Notes under the pieces: generated by a model
Database searches by the model: none
Told to the model about the DNA's origin: nothing
The model's input: the letters and a program-made list of their open reading frames with translations, nothing else
From: Pyrinomonadaceae bacterium
Lineage (GTDB): Bacteria; Acidobacteriota; Blastocatellia; Pyrinomonadales; Pyrinomonadaceae
Reading direction: 5' to 3'
DNA: 40,118 nt
Assembly: GCA_030840675.1 (NCBI GenBank)
Contig: JAVEEA010000111.1
Coordinates: forward strand, 1-40,118
Program-made: the position numbers and the translations under genes
Part shown: piece after piece, positions 31,612 through 39,969 of the stretch
How positions within the stretch are numbered: the first letter of the stretch is position 1
How the letters are laid out: each line of letters begins with the position of its first letter

Positions 31612-32253
31612 TCAATAGCCTTCGGTATGTTGCCTGAGCCAGTCGTTCAGTTCTGCTTCGTTGGGCTCGCGGCCTAGTTCTTCGCGCAGACGCTGGTGCA
31701 GATATTCGTGTTCGGACTTAGCGACGTCTGCCAACTCCAGGTCTGCCAACTCCAGGTCCGCGACACCACCGCTCGCTTCGCTGGCTTCATTTTTTTCGTC
31801 ATTTGCTAAAGTCATTACCTGAACCTCACCGGTTAGTAGAGACGTTTCGATGGCCAGACGACTCTCTTCGCCTGTAATGATCAGCCGCCTGGTTTGTTCG
31901 CCGGAAAAAACTTCGACGCCGCTAATCAGGCAGGTCATTCCGTGCGCAAACGACGGCACCGAAAGTCGCCGCAGATTGGCGGGAATAACTTCAGTGCTGC
32001 CGAGTAACACCTCGATGTCGGCCTGGAGTTGCTGCCTGCCCGCGGAATCGATCTTGAGTTCATTAATCGCCACCGGGTGCGGCAACAAACCCATTTGGCC
32101 GTCGACAAAGATTGTCCAGATGAAGCCGATGTCAAGCAAAATATACAACGCTTCCGCAAAAATGAAATAGCCAAGAACGGTTGCGCCCAGCACGTGGGCC
32201 ACCACGTGATCCTGATGGGTGCTCGTCTCAATTGGCGTCCAGGCTGGCTTCAC
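31612..32253 (-). CDS. Hypothetical membrane protein, last gene of rpoZ cluster
   Basis: TM segment VVAHVLGATVLGYFIFAEALYILLDIGFIWTIFV; C-terminal SEHEYLHQRLREELGREPNEAELNDWLRQHTEGY. Start uncertain: GTG at 32253 assumed because the track start overlaps the upstream gene. Confidence 0.65.
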   Translation of the reverse strand: MKPAWTPIETSTHQDHVVAHVLGATVLGYFIFAEALYILLDIGFIWTIFVDGQMGLLPHPVAINELKIDSAGRQQLQADIEVLLGSTEVIPANLRRLSVPSFAHGMTCLISGVEVFSGEQTRRLIITGEESRLAIETSLLTGEVQVMTLANDEKNEASEASGGVADLELADLELADVAKSEHEYLHQRLREELGREPNEAELNDWLRQHTEGY

Positions 32254-32314
32254 GCGGGCGCTCCACTTCAGATTGGTTGGAGGAGTGATTGATGGTGGCT
32301 GAGGCGACGCAAAC

Positions 32315-32593
32315 TTAGTCGAGGTAGTGAGCGCCGAGTTGTGCCTGCAACGATTCGGGAACTGACTTCCAACTCGCGTTAGAAAGTTTATGCGCATCGA
32401 CATCTGAGGTGTGCATGCGGGCGGCGCGCCAGTGGGCCAACTTCGCTTCATACGACCAACGATACGTTGGTCCATTACCCCGCCGGCTGTAAAAAACCTT
32501 GCCGGCCTCAGTAACGGACTCCACCACCGCCGGTATCGAATCCCCGCCGGGTGCGTTAACGTAAACTCGCAATCCGCTCATGCTCAACGTCAT
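32315..32593 (-). CDS. Hypothetical protein (92 aa)
   Basis: SGLRVYVNAPGGDSIPAVVESVTEAGKVFYSRRGNGPTYRWSYEAKLAHWRAARMHTS; 11-nt gap to rpoZ. Confidence 0.65.
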   Translation of the reverse strand: MTLSMSGLRVYVNAPGGDSIPAVVESVTEAGKVFYSRRGNGPTYRWSYEAKLAHWRAARMHTSDVDAHKLSNASWKSVPESLQAQLGAHYLD

Positions 32594-32604
32594 TATTGTT
32601 TCTC

Positions 32605-32877
32605 TTACTCGAGTCCGCCGCCGTGGCCGCGATGGACCTCTTCTTTTTCAACCTTAGTGAAGTTGACCAGACCGCGCTTCACTTCCTCCAGCGCTATGCT
32701 CGTGTTACGACGCCGGCCTTTATCGGCTTCGATGCGGGGCTTGGAGCCGTGCAGCAACTGCTTCGTGCGCAAACCCGCCACAATAATTAGCCGAAACCGG
32801 GAATCTATCCCGGGCCAGGTACCTTCATTCGCGACGCCCGTTAGGGGCGTTTCCTTTAAATCCTTGGTGCTGATCAT
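32605..32877 (-). CDS. rpoZ: DNA-directed RNA polymerase omega subunit
   Basis: SRFRLIIVAGLRTKQLLHGSKPRIEADKGRRRNTSIALEEVKRGLVNF: omega subunit signature. Confidence 0.85.
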   Translation of the reverse strand: MISTKDLKETPLTGVANEGTWPGIDSRFRLIIVAGLRTKQLLHGSKPRIEADKGRRRNTSIALEEVKRGLVNFTKVEKEEVHRGHGGGLE

Positions 32878-32935
32878 TAAGTGTTCTTTCTCCGAGTTTC
32901 AAGTTTTGAAAGAGATTCGGGAACGGGCAACCGAG

Positions 32936-33088
32936 CTAGAGAAACTTCACCAACAGGAAGAGCGCCGGCAACGCTATAACTGCCAGCGCCAAAAGTTGGA
33001 GCCAGTTCATTGCCGACTTTTTACAGGTGGGGCAATGGATCTGCCACCACGGTAAGATCCGGCCACAGTGGTCGCAAGACGAAATCAT
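32936..33088 (-). CDS. 50-aa zinc-ribbon plus transmembrane-helix protein (not in ORF track)
   Basis: Own translation: MISSCDHCGRILPWWQIHCPTCKKSAMNWLQLLALAVIALPALFLLVKFL*. ATGA overlap with the stop of the upstream gene. Confidence 0.7.
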   Translation of the reverse strand: MISSCDHCGRILPWWQIHCPTCKKSAMNWLQLLALAVIALPALFLLVKFL

Positions 33089-33420
33089 CCGGTTGTCACC
33101 TGGTTCGCCGAACTCGCGTCACCGTTGTTCAGGAACAGTTTCAATTCGTCGCGGTCGAGCGCGCGGCCGCGACTCAAGTCCATTAAGGGATCAGCGACTA
33201 ACCAGAAACAGGCCTTACCCTCGTCCGTAGTGGTGACGTTTTCGAGTGCCGAGACATCGAGCAGCACCGGGCGGAAGCACTCCATGCCAGTTTCACGCGT
33301 GCGCGCTACCATCGCCGCGCTGCTGCTGTGAAAAAGTGGCACGCGGAAACTGCCGCGATCGTCGAGCGCAAACCAATCTCCGTTTGCGCGCCGCATGGCA
33401 AATAAGGTTTTCATAGGCAT
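33085..33420 (-). CDS. Hypothetical protein (~110 aa)
   Basis: Closely spaced with neighbours (19 nt upstream gap, 4-nt overlap downstream). Confidence 0.65.
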   Translation of the reverse strand: MPMKTLFAMRRANGDWFALDDRGSFRVPLFHSSSAAMVARTRETGMECFRPVLLDVSALENVTTTDEGKACFWLVADPLMDLSRGRALDRDELKLFLNNGDASSANQVTTG

Positions 33421-33439
33421 GGTAGTGGGGCAGTCAAAC

Positions 33440-33709
33440 TTAAAGCCGCCGCATCGCGGTGATGTGCAGGTCGTCCTCGGTATCGTGCCGCACGAAAACC
33501 ATGAACACGAGAAACGCCGCGCTACAGGCGAAGACCGTCATCGTCCCCGCCCACCACAAATGGCCGGAGCCGCTGGGGGCGTTCAGCACGTTCGCGTTTA
33601 CCGAAAAAGTCGCAAACAAATAGAACTGCCACACGGCAATCGCGGCCAGGGTTAATATGCCAACGATCGCTCCGATCACGTTCTTAAGATTCTTGCGGGC
33701 ATAACTCAT
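33440..33709 (-). CDS. Small two-TM hypothetical membrane protein
   Basis: VIGAIVGILTLAAIAVWQFYLFATF and LWWAGTMTVFACSAAFLVFMVFV. Confidence 0.7.
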   Translation of the reverse strand: MSYARKNLKNVIGAIVGILTLAAIAVWQFYLFATFSVNANVLNAPSGSGHLWWAGTMTVFACSAAFLVFMVFVRHDTEDDLHITAMRRL

Positions 33710-34261
33710 GATTGTTCCTCACTTGCTAATTGACCACGGCAGTCACCGATTGAACCTGGCCATGGGCACGCTGGTGGCCACACTGCCGCGTATCACGCGG
33801 TGCCGGTTGAGTTGATTGCTGGGAGTTCAGACATCAGAATTTCCTGGTACTAGTCGAGTTTAAAAAACAAACAGACGGCACAAGGAGAAGGAAGCGAAGC
33901 GCAAATCCTGATGTCGAGAGTGGGTTTTCGAAGAACAATTACCAACTGAATATAGCACACTAGCGCGAAGAAGCAGTGACGCCAGCAGCGTCAGCGTTAA
34001 CCCCGCTATTCAGCGCGGCCCTGCGACCACAGCTTGAAGCTCGTCTGGTGTTTCCGCCGCGCAGCAGAGCGGTGTGCGAAACTCGTGGTATTACCAACGC
34101 CGCCTGCGACCCGCGGCACGGAAGCACGATCGTTTGGCTGCGCCGGCACCTGCCAGTTATTAATGAAAGCCCAGCGCGCGTTCGCGGAGGGTTCCGGCGC
34201 GGTATTTTCCGCGAGCGATTCTTTCAACTGACCCTTGCGATTATGCATTGGCTCTCCGGCA

Positions 34262-34654
34262 TTACGACATTAAGGCGAGTTGCGGAGAGGCGACCGGGTC
34301 ATTAGCTTTACTGAACTGCTGGATTGCTTCCTCTTCGTTTTCATAGATATCAAAGACCGGCAAAAGTTTAGCCGCGGTGAAGAGTTCGCGCAGCGTCGCC
34401 GTCAGGCCGAATAGTTTTAGTTGACCACCGTGGTTTGCGATCGAGATCTGGCTCGCAAGCAACTCGCCGAGACCGCAGGAATCGATAAAGGTAACGCCTG
34501 ACAGGTTCAGCAGAATCAAAGTTTTCTGTTCCAGTAACAGGCTGCGAATCGAGCGGTGCAGCGCCCAGGCGTTTCCCCCAACTCTCAATCGACCCTTCAA
34601 ATCGAGAATGGTTACCGCGTCCACCTGGCGTTCATTTAAGTAGAGATTGATCAC
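34262..34654 (-). CDS. STAS-domain anti-sigma factor antagonist-like protein
   Basis: AVTILDLKGRLRVGG...LLNLSGVTFIDSCGLGELLASQISIANHGGQLKLFGLTATLRELFTAAKL. Confidence 0.9.
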   Translation of the reverse strand: MINLYLNERQVDAVTILDLKGRLRVGGNAWALHRSIRSLLLEQKTLILLNLSGVTFIDSCGLGELLASQISIANHGGQLKLFGLTATLRELFTAAKLLPVFDIYENEEEAIQQFSKANDPVASPQLALMS

Positions 34655-34760
34655 TGTTCGACCTTACGCCCCCACTGGGTATATGTCAAATACAGGATAT
34701 ATTGCAGATGGACAATAGTTACTGTATGTGGTAAGTAGGTGAGTGCGCGCAGAAACACTT

Positions 34761-35012
34761 ATGATTGAAATTCGGGTAGACCAGCTGTTGGCGCAGCACG
34801 GGCGTACCTTCTACTGGTTGGCGAAAGAGACCGGTATCAGCCACACTACGCTCTGGCGTTTGAAAAAGGGCAAGGCGCTGGGCATAAACTTCGAAACTCT
34901 GGAGAAGTTATGCCAGGCGCTCAGCTGTCAGCCGGGCGACGTGCTTGCGCTGCCGGTCGTTAAGCAGTCGAAGAAAAAGAGCGCCGCCGGCGTGAGAAAG
35001 AAGCAAAGATGA
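34761..35012 (+). CDS. XRE/Cro-type helix-turn-helix regulator
   Basis: VDQLLAQHGRTFYWLAKETGISHTTLWRLKKGKALGINFETLEKLCQALSCQPGDVLAL. Confidence 0.9.
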   Translation: MIEIRVDQLLAQHGRTFYWLAKETGISHTTLWRLKKGKALGINFETLEKLCQALSCQPGDVLALPVVKQSKKKSAAGVRKKQR

Positions 35013-35389
35013 GTAGCAACATGGAAAAGCCTTTAAGGCATAAATTGGTCGACGTGGACTCCGCGGTTCGTCTGGAATTGAGTAATGAGTCGGGCCAGCC
35101 GCTCAAGTGCGTCGAGATACTGACGGTCTTTCTTAAGGACCTGCAAACTCCCGGTGGCGGGCCGTCGCAGGTCCACATCCGGTTCGACCAGGTTGATTCA
35201 ATTCGGCCGAAAGAGAGTGTCCTGCTGAATCATAAGACCTGGATCAATGGCAGCGTCGCCGAGAGCGGTGCCAACATGCTGGAACGCTTGCGCTTAGTCG
35301 CCGGCGAAATCAAACCTTACGTGCTGGATATTTCGTGGCAAGATCCTGAAGGTAAGACGCGTTTCCAACGCATTCCGGTCGGACACTGA
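35009..35389 (+). CDS. Hypothetical protein (126 aa)
   Basis: ATGA overlap with the upstream HTH gene; no family recognised. Confidence 0.75.
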   Translation: MSSNMEKPLRHKLVDVDSAVRLELSNESGQPLKCVEILTVFLKDLQTPGGGPSQVHIRFDQVDSIRPKESVLLNHKTWINGSVAESGANMLERLRLVAGEIKPYVLDISWQDPEGKTRFQRIPVGH

Positions 35390-35460
35390 GCTGGCTTAAG
35401 GTCCTAAGCGGCACGAGTGGCCGTTGAAGAAGTTTAGAATTTCCTGAAAGAAGAGTCGCC

Positions 35461-35721
35461 TTGAAAATCTGCGAATTCTGTTTGCACTACAAGCAAGATG
35501 ATGTCTGTGGCCTCGGTCTAAAGATTCCGAAGAGCATGACGTGTCGTGAGTTTGGCCCAACCCTGGAACAGTTCTGTTCCGACGCGAAGGATTTCGTGGA
35601 TCCAAAACAGATTGTACAAATGGCCACTTACTTTGGCATCAAAGGACCGGAACTCAAAAAGATAAAGTTGATGGCAGCCAAAGAGGAAAGCATCAGGCTT
35701 TCAATGTCGACCACCGGCTAG
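35461..35721 (+). CDS. Cys-containing hypothetical protein (86 aa, TTG start)
   Basis: MKICEFCLHYKQDDVCGLGLKIPKSMTCREFGPTLEQFC... Confidence 0.6.
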   Translation: MKICEFCLHYKQDDVCGLGLKIPKSMTCREFGPTLEQFCSDAKDFVDPKQIVQMATYFGIKGPELKKIKLMAAKEESIRLSMSTTG

Positions 35722-35864
35722 TTTGACCCGCACCGAAGCTAGCCCGCTTAGCAAGTTTCGCGTCCGAAGAAAATTGTAGAGATCTCCGGTTCCTTGTTGC
35801 AGCTCCAGGCAGTCGCGATAGCGCGTGTGCCTGCGTGCGTCGAGTCTCTTGCGGGTTAGGAAGT

Positions 35865-36044
35865 CTACTCCTCAAACAAGCTATCGAAAGCGGCCGACGA
35901 TTCCTCAACCCGATCCGCTTGGAACTCATTCACCCAGGACTTCACGACAGTGGTCCACTCCCCGGGTTTGGCAGTCGCTTCAGCTTCAGGCGGAGTTACC
36001 GGAATATCGCGCTCGGCTTTCTTGATTACTTTGATTTTTGACAC
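35865..36044 (-). CDS. 59-aa hypothetical protein, GTG start (not in ORF track)
   Basis: Own translation: VSKIKVIKKAERDIPVTPPEAEATAKPGEWTTVVKSWVNEFQADRVEESSAAFDSLFEE*. Confidence 0.5.
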   Translation of the reverse strand: MSKIKVIKKAERDIPVTPPEAEATAKPGEWTTVVKSWVNEFQADRVEESSAAFDSLFEE

Positions 36045-36174
36045 GGTATTTTATCACTGAGCCTGGGATGCGAATTCAGTAGTCGTATCTGAGGGGCGGG
36101 ATAACAGAAGAAAGAATTCAGAACGGCCGGACCCAAAGCCCGGCCGCCTGATTTCCAAGACACGGAACGAGCTT

Positions 36175-36948
36175 TTAGTTGCCGTTTAGACCGTCGTAGT
36201 AGCCATTCTCATAACCCGCTCGGTAGTAGCGTTGATACAGCGTGCGATCACCAAGTCTCGAACTGTAGTCAGTCGTGGCGTTCTGGTATGCGCTGTTGTT
36301 GCGAAAGTCGTCATTGCGATTGCGATTGCGATCGTTACGGCCTTCCTTGATTCCCTCGTTGTACCCAGCGTTGAGGGCCGTCTGCCTCAAGTTAGACGAG
36401 CCGCCGTAGTTATCGTAACGATCCCAGTTGCGGCCATGACGGTTGGGATTGTTGTTCCAATCGCCGTTGTTGTCGCGGTTCCAGTTGCCATTGTTGCGGT
36501 TCCAATCACGGTTGCGATTGTTGTCGAAGCCGACGCCCTGCGGGTTAAAGCCATCATTGAATCCCGTTTGGTATGCCTCACGAAAATAGCGACGATATAG
36601 TTCACGATCACCCAGGCGTGAACTGTAGTCCTTGGTCGCCTTGCGATAAGCACTTTGGCTGGCGTAGTCGGTGCCTCTATTTCTTTGTCGCGCGGCGGTG
36701 CCGTCTCTCAGACCTTCGTTGTAACCCGCATTCAGGGCTGTCTGACGCAGGTCAAACGAGCCGCCGTAATTACCATAGTTATCCCAGTTTCGCCCGCGCC
36801 GGTTGCGATCGTCGCGGCGGTCCTGAGCATTTCGGTCGACGTTATATTGTCCCTGAACTGAGGGACTCAAGTTGATACCGATGATAAGCAGGAACGACCA
36901 TAAAGCGATCGCTGCCCCAATTCTGACTTGTGTACTATTTGTTTTCAT
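36175..36948 (-). CDS. Secreted Asn/Arg/Gly-rich protein with internal duplication
   Basis: Signal peptide; two copies of YGGS(F/S)(D/N)LRQTALNAGYNEG...(A/N)SAYxxATxDYSSRLGDRxLYxRY(F/Y)R. Start at ATG 36948. Confidence 0.8.
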   Translation of the reverse strand: MKTNSTQVRIGAAIALWSFLLIIGINLSPSVQGQYNVDRNAQDRRDDRNRRGRNWDNYGNYGGSFDLRQTALNAGYNEGLRDGTAARQRNRGTDYASQSAYRKATKDYSSRLGDRELYRRYFREAYQTGFNDGFNPQGVGFDNNRNRDWNRNNGNWNRDNNGDWNNNPNRHGRNWDRYDNYGGSSNLRQTALNAGYNEGIKEGRNDRNRNRNDDFRNNSAYQNATTDYSSRLGDRTLYQRYYRAGYENGYYDGLNGN

Positions 36949-37074
36949 AATCACTCCTTTGCGGTCCCCCAGAGCAACTGCCATACCCTTCTTTGTTTTC
37001 GCTTAAACCCGTGATGAGATATTTGAGCTTTGACCCCTACAGCTAGAGCGGGCGCGAGTCCCACAGCTGCCCGG

Positions 37075-37566
37075 CTACGCTCCGCTGGCTGAGATGTGGG
37101 CGGACAAAGACAAAGACCCGGAGGAGCGCTCGAGAGAAGGTCCGCGCGCGGCTTCCCAGTCCCTGCCAACAACCTCGGTCCGCGCGTTTGCAATCAGATT
37201 TGAAATGGTCTCAATCAAGGCCTCGACATCGGGTTTGGCCACGTAGCCATTTGCACCCGCTGCAAGTCCCCTTTGCTTGTCGGTGTCGTAAGCGGCGCCG
37301 GAGTAGAAGAGAATTGGCGTATGGGAATCAGAGGCTCGCAGCTGACGGCAGAATTCAAAGCCATCGACCTGCGGCAGCCAGGAGTCAAGCAGATAGAGAT
37401 CGAAAGTTTCTACAGCGAGGGCCAGCTTTGCCGCCGCGACTGACCGGACACACTTGGCGTCGATTCCATGCGACTCGAGTAGTACATGTAACATCTCGCA
37501 GGCGTCTTGGTCGTCATCGACAGCTAGCACGCGTGCTTGGGGGTTGGATGGCATCGGTTGTTTCAA
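37075..37566 (-). CDS. Single-domain response regulator receiver protein
   Basis: VLAVDDDQDACEMLHVLLESHGI...FDLYLLDSWLPQVDGFEFCRQLR...GYVAKPDVEALI. Start likely ATG 37554. Confidence 0.9.
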   Translation of the reverse strand: MKQPMPSNPQARVLAVDDDQDACEMLHVLLESHGIDAKCVRSVAAAKLALAVETFDLYLLDSWLPQVDGFEFCRQLRASDSHTPILFYSGAAYDTDKQRGLAAGANGYVAKPDVEALIETISNLIANARTEVVGRDWEAARGPSLERSSGSLSLSAHISASGA

Positions 37567-37619
37567 ATTCGGGGGATCTGTACGGTCGGATCATTTTGCG
37601 GCAGCGCTGAAAGATAGTC

Positions 37620-37635
37620 TGTGCGTTGACGCACA
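37620..37635. promoter_or_regulatory. Perfect dyad upstream of Crp/Fnr-family gene
   Basis: TGTGCGT-tg-ACGCACA, 7-bp arms, in the divergent intergenic region between the receiver gene and the Crp/Fnr gene. Confidence 0.5.
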
Positions 37636-37727
37636 TACGATAAAGGCTTAGTATCAGCGCCTAATCCTCAGGTTGATTGACCATAACTCTCGCACCGCCC
37701 TCTTGAGTACTGGAAACGGAAATCGTT

Positions 37728-38477
37728 ATGAAAACCAAACTAGCTCTCCGCGGCGCCGAGAATCCCAGCAGCATTGCGACCGCGGCAGAAGCACGCCAGA
37801 ATCATTTACTTTCCGAAGTGAGCGACGAGGAGTTGGTCAGGATGCTGCCAAACCTGCAACTCCTGAACCTGCCACTCGGCCAGGTACTTTATGAATCCGG
37901 CGAGAAGCTGGACTACATTTATTTTCCCACCACCGCGATCATCTCGCTGCTTTACATCATGGAAAACGGGTCCAGCGCGGAAATCGGCGTGGTCGGCAAC
38001 GATGGCGTAGTCGGCATCGCGATCTTCATGGGCGGCGATACCACTCCTAACCGCGCGGTGGTGCAGAGTGCCGGTGCGACCTTCAAGATGAAAGCGTCCG
38101 TAATGAAAGACGAGTTCACGCGCGGTGGCCGGTTTCATAACCTCTGCCTTCGCTATACTCAGGCGCTAATCACGCAAATCTCGCAAACCGCAGTTTGTAA
38201 CCGGCTGCATTCAGTCGATCAGCAACTGTGCCGCTGGTTGCTGCTTAGCCATGATCGTTTGCCGTCAGATAGGCTGGTCATGACGCAGGACCTGATTGCC
38301 AACATGTTGGGAGTACGCCGCGAAGGCATTACCCACGCCGCCAAGCGGCTGCAAACCGCCGGCTATATCAGTTACGTTCGTGGAGACATGACCATTCTGG
38401 ATCGGGAAGGTTTGGAGTCTTGCGTCTGCGAGTGTTACGAGGTAGTCAGAACCGAATATGATCGCCTGCTCGGTTGA
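37728..38477 (+). CDS. Crp/Fnr family transcriptional regulator
   Basis: Cupin-like N-domain (LPLGQVLYESGEKLDYIYFPTTAIISLLYIMENGSSAEIGVVGNDGVVG); C-terminal HTH MTQDLIANMLGVRREGITHAAKRLQTAGYI. Confidence 0.88.
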   Translation: MKTKLALRGAENPSSIATAAEARQNHLLSEVSDEELVRMLPNLQLLNLPLGQVLYESGEKLDYIYFPTTAIISLLYIMENGSSAEIGVVGNDGVVGIAIFMGGDTTPNRAVVQSAGATFKMKASVMKDEFTRGGRFHNLCLRYTQALITQISQTAVCNRLHSVDQQLCRWLLLSHDRLPSDRLVMTQDLIANMLGVRREGITHAAKRLQTAGYISYVRGDMTILDREGLESCVCECYEVVRTEYDRLLG

Positions 38478-38552
38478 GTTTCCCGCGCCTTTGGGAAACA
38501 ATAAGCGCGGCAACGCACAGACTACCCGGCAGAGATCAAATACATTGGGAGG

Positions 38553-38834
38553 ATGAATATGAAGACAAAAGTATGGAAAGTTTCCACGTTGGTCGTAATG
38601 ACGCTATGTTTGGCTTTAACCGCCTTGACTGTTTCCGCGCAGAATAACAACACCGCGAAGGGCGAAGTAAAGCAGAGCGGCACTGAGGTCGGCCGGGCCG
38701 GCCAGAGCATGGGCCGTAACGTAAAACACGGGCGCATCCTACGCGGCGGCAAGCATTTTGGTAAACACATGGGCCGGGCCGGAAAGCACTTTGGACGCAG
38801 TACCAAAAAAGCCGTCAAGCACGTCATCTCATAA
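38553..38834 (+). CDS. Small secreted His/Lys/Gly-rich hypothetical protein
   Basis: Signal peptide MKTKVWKVSTLVVMTLCLALTALTVSAQ then repeated GKHFGKHMGRAGKHFGR. Confidence 0.6.
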   Translation: MNMKTKVWKVSTLVVMTLCLALTALTVSAQNNNTAKGEVKQSGTEVGRAGQSMGRNVKHGRILRGGKHFGKHMGRAGKHFGRSTKKAVKHVIS

Positions 38835-39031
38835 GAGTTGGTACAAGCGCGCTGCCCCGGTAATCCCTCGATCTGAGGGTCGTTTCATGAAACCGAAGAA
38901 AATCGGTTCACAGTGCTGACGTGTGAGTCGGTCAGCAACCTGGTCTTAACTCGCCCCATTCGACATCGGGATTGAGCAAACTCCTTGTGCCGTCTGTGTC
39001 TTTCATGACGCAATCGATACAAGGAGTACCC

Positions 39032-39748
39032 ATGTCAGCTACGAAGAATCCAGTCATTAGCAACCGACTGCTTGCCGCATTACCAAAACAGTCCTATCAA
39101 TCGTTACAGCGACACCTCGAAGACATTCCCCTCAACCTGGAAGAAATCCTGTACCAGCCCGACCAGGTGATTACCGATGTTTATTTTCCCAACAGCGGCA
39201 TCGTGTCGCTGCTTGCGGCCGTAAGCGAACGTGCAACTTTGGAAGTAGGCCTGGTCGGAAACGAAGGCATGGTGGGGTTGGCGGTTTTCATGGGAGTAAA
39301 TACTTCGCAAAATCGTGCCGTGGTTCAGAGCACGGGTTCGGCCATGCGTATGAAGGCCACTACTTTTCGCAAGGAATGTAATAACGGTGGCGACTTGCAG
39401 CGCCTGCTTCAGCGTTACAGTCATTCACTCCTCACGCAGGTTACACAATCGGCTGTGTGCAACCAGTTTCATTCAGTGGAGGCCCGACTCGCGCGCTGGC
39501 TCTTGATGACTCACGATCGAACTAACGACGATCAGCTTCAGCTAACCCAGAAGTTTCTCTCGAACATGTTAGGCGTCAGGCGCGAGGGTGTCACCAGAGC
39601 AGCGGGGGCCTTGCAGAAACGTAAACTGATCGAATATAGCCGAGGCCGCATGCGCGTACTTGATCGTGCCGGCCTGGAAGCGATTTCGTGTGGCTGTTAC
39701 GAAATCATCCAAGCGGAAAGCTCCGGTTCGGTGCGAGGAAGAACGTAA
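39032..39748 (+). CDS. Crp/Fnr family transcriptional regulator (paralog)
   Basis: Same architecture as 37728-38477; AAGGAG SD before ATG 39032. Confidence 0.88.
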   Translation: MSATKNPVISNRLLAALPKQSYQSLQRHLEDIPLNLEEILYQPDQVITDVYFPNSGIVSLLAAVSERATLEVGLVGNEGMVGLAVFMGVNTSQNRAVVQSTGSAMRMKATTFRKECNNGGDLQRLLQRYSHSLLTQVTQSAVCNQFHSVEARLARWLLMTHDRTNDDQLQLTQKFLSNMLGVRREGVTRAAGALQKRKLIEYSRGRMRVLDRAGLEAISCGCYEIIQAESSGSVRGRT

Positions 39749-39969
39749 ACTCTCCCGCGACCCTTCACCTCACCAAAAGAACACTCCTGCCCACTCGATC
39801 ATAGTCTCGACGCGACACACAAATATCATATCTTTGGACCCTCGCGGGCCCCGCATACGTGGAATGAAAGTAACAAGCGGGTTAGAGTAGCGTCGGCAAC
39901 GGACTGTCCGTCGTCGGCTTTCCGAAACCGTTGATCGTCTTTCTTCCGGCGTTCGACGATGTGATGCTT

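Noticed and set aside
31726-31755. 15-bp tandem repeat gtctgccaactccag x2
   Set aside because: In-frame duplication encoding LELAD-LELAD within the hypothetical membrane protein. Minor coding slippage, not a separate element.
34006-34248. 80-aa minus-strand ORF after the STAS gene
   Set aside because: Overlaps equally plausible opposite-strand ORFs, has no domain features and no clear SD. Not supported enough to call.
36232-36600. Hydrophobic + strand ORF (VVIVTIPVAAMTVGIVVPIAVVVAVPVAIVAVP)
   Set aside because: Antisense of the Asn/Arg-rich repeat protein. The Val/Ile/Ala run is the complement of Asn/Asp/Gly codons, so the membrane-like appearance is an artefact.
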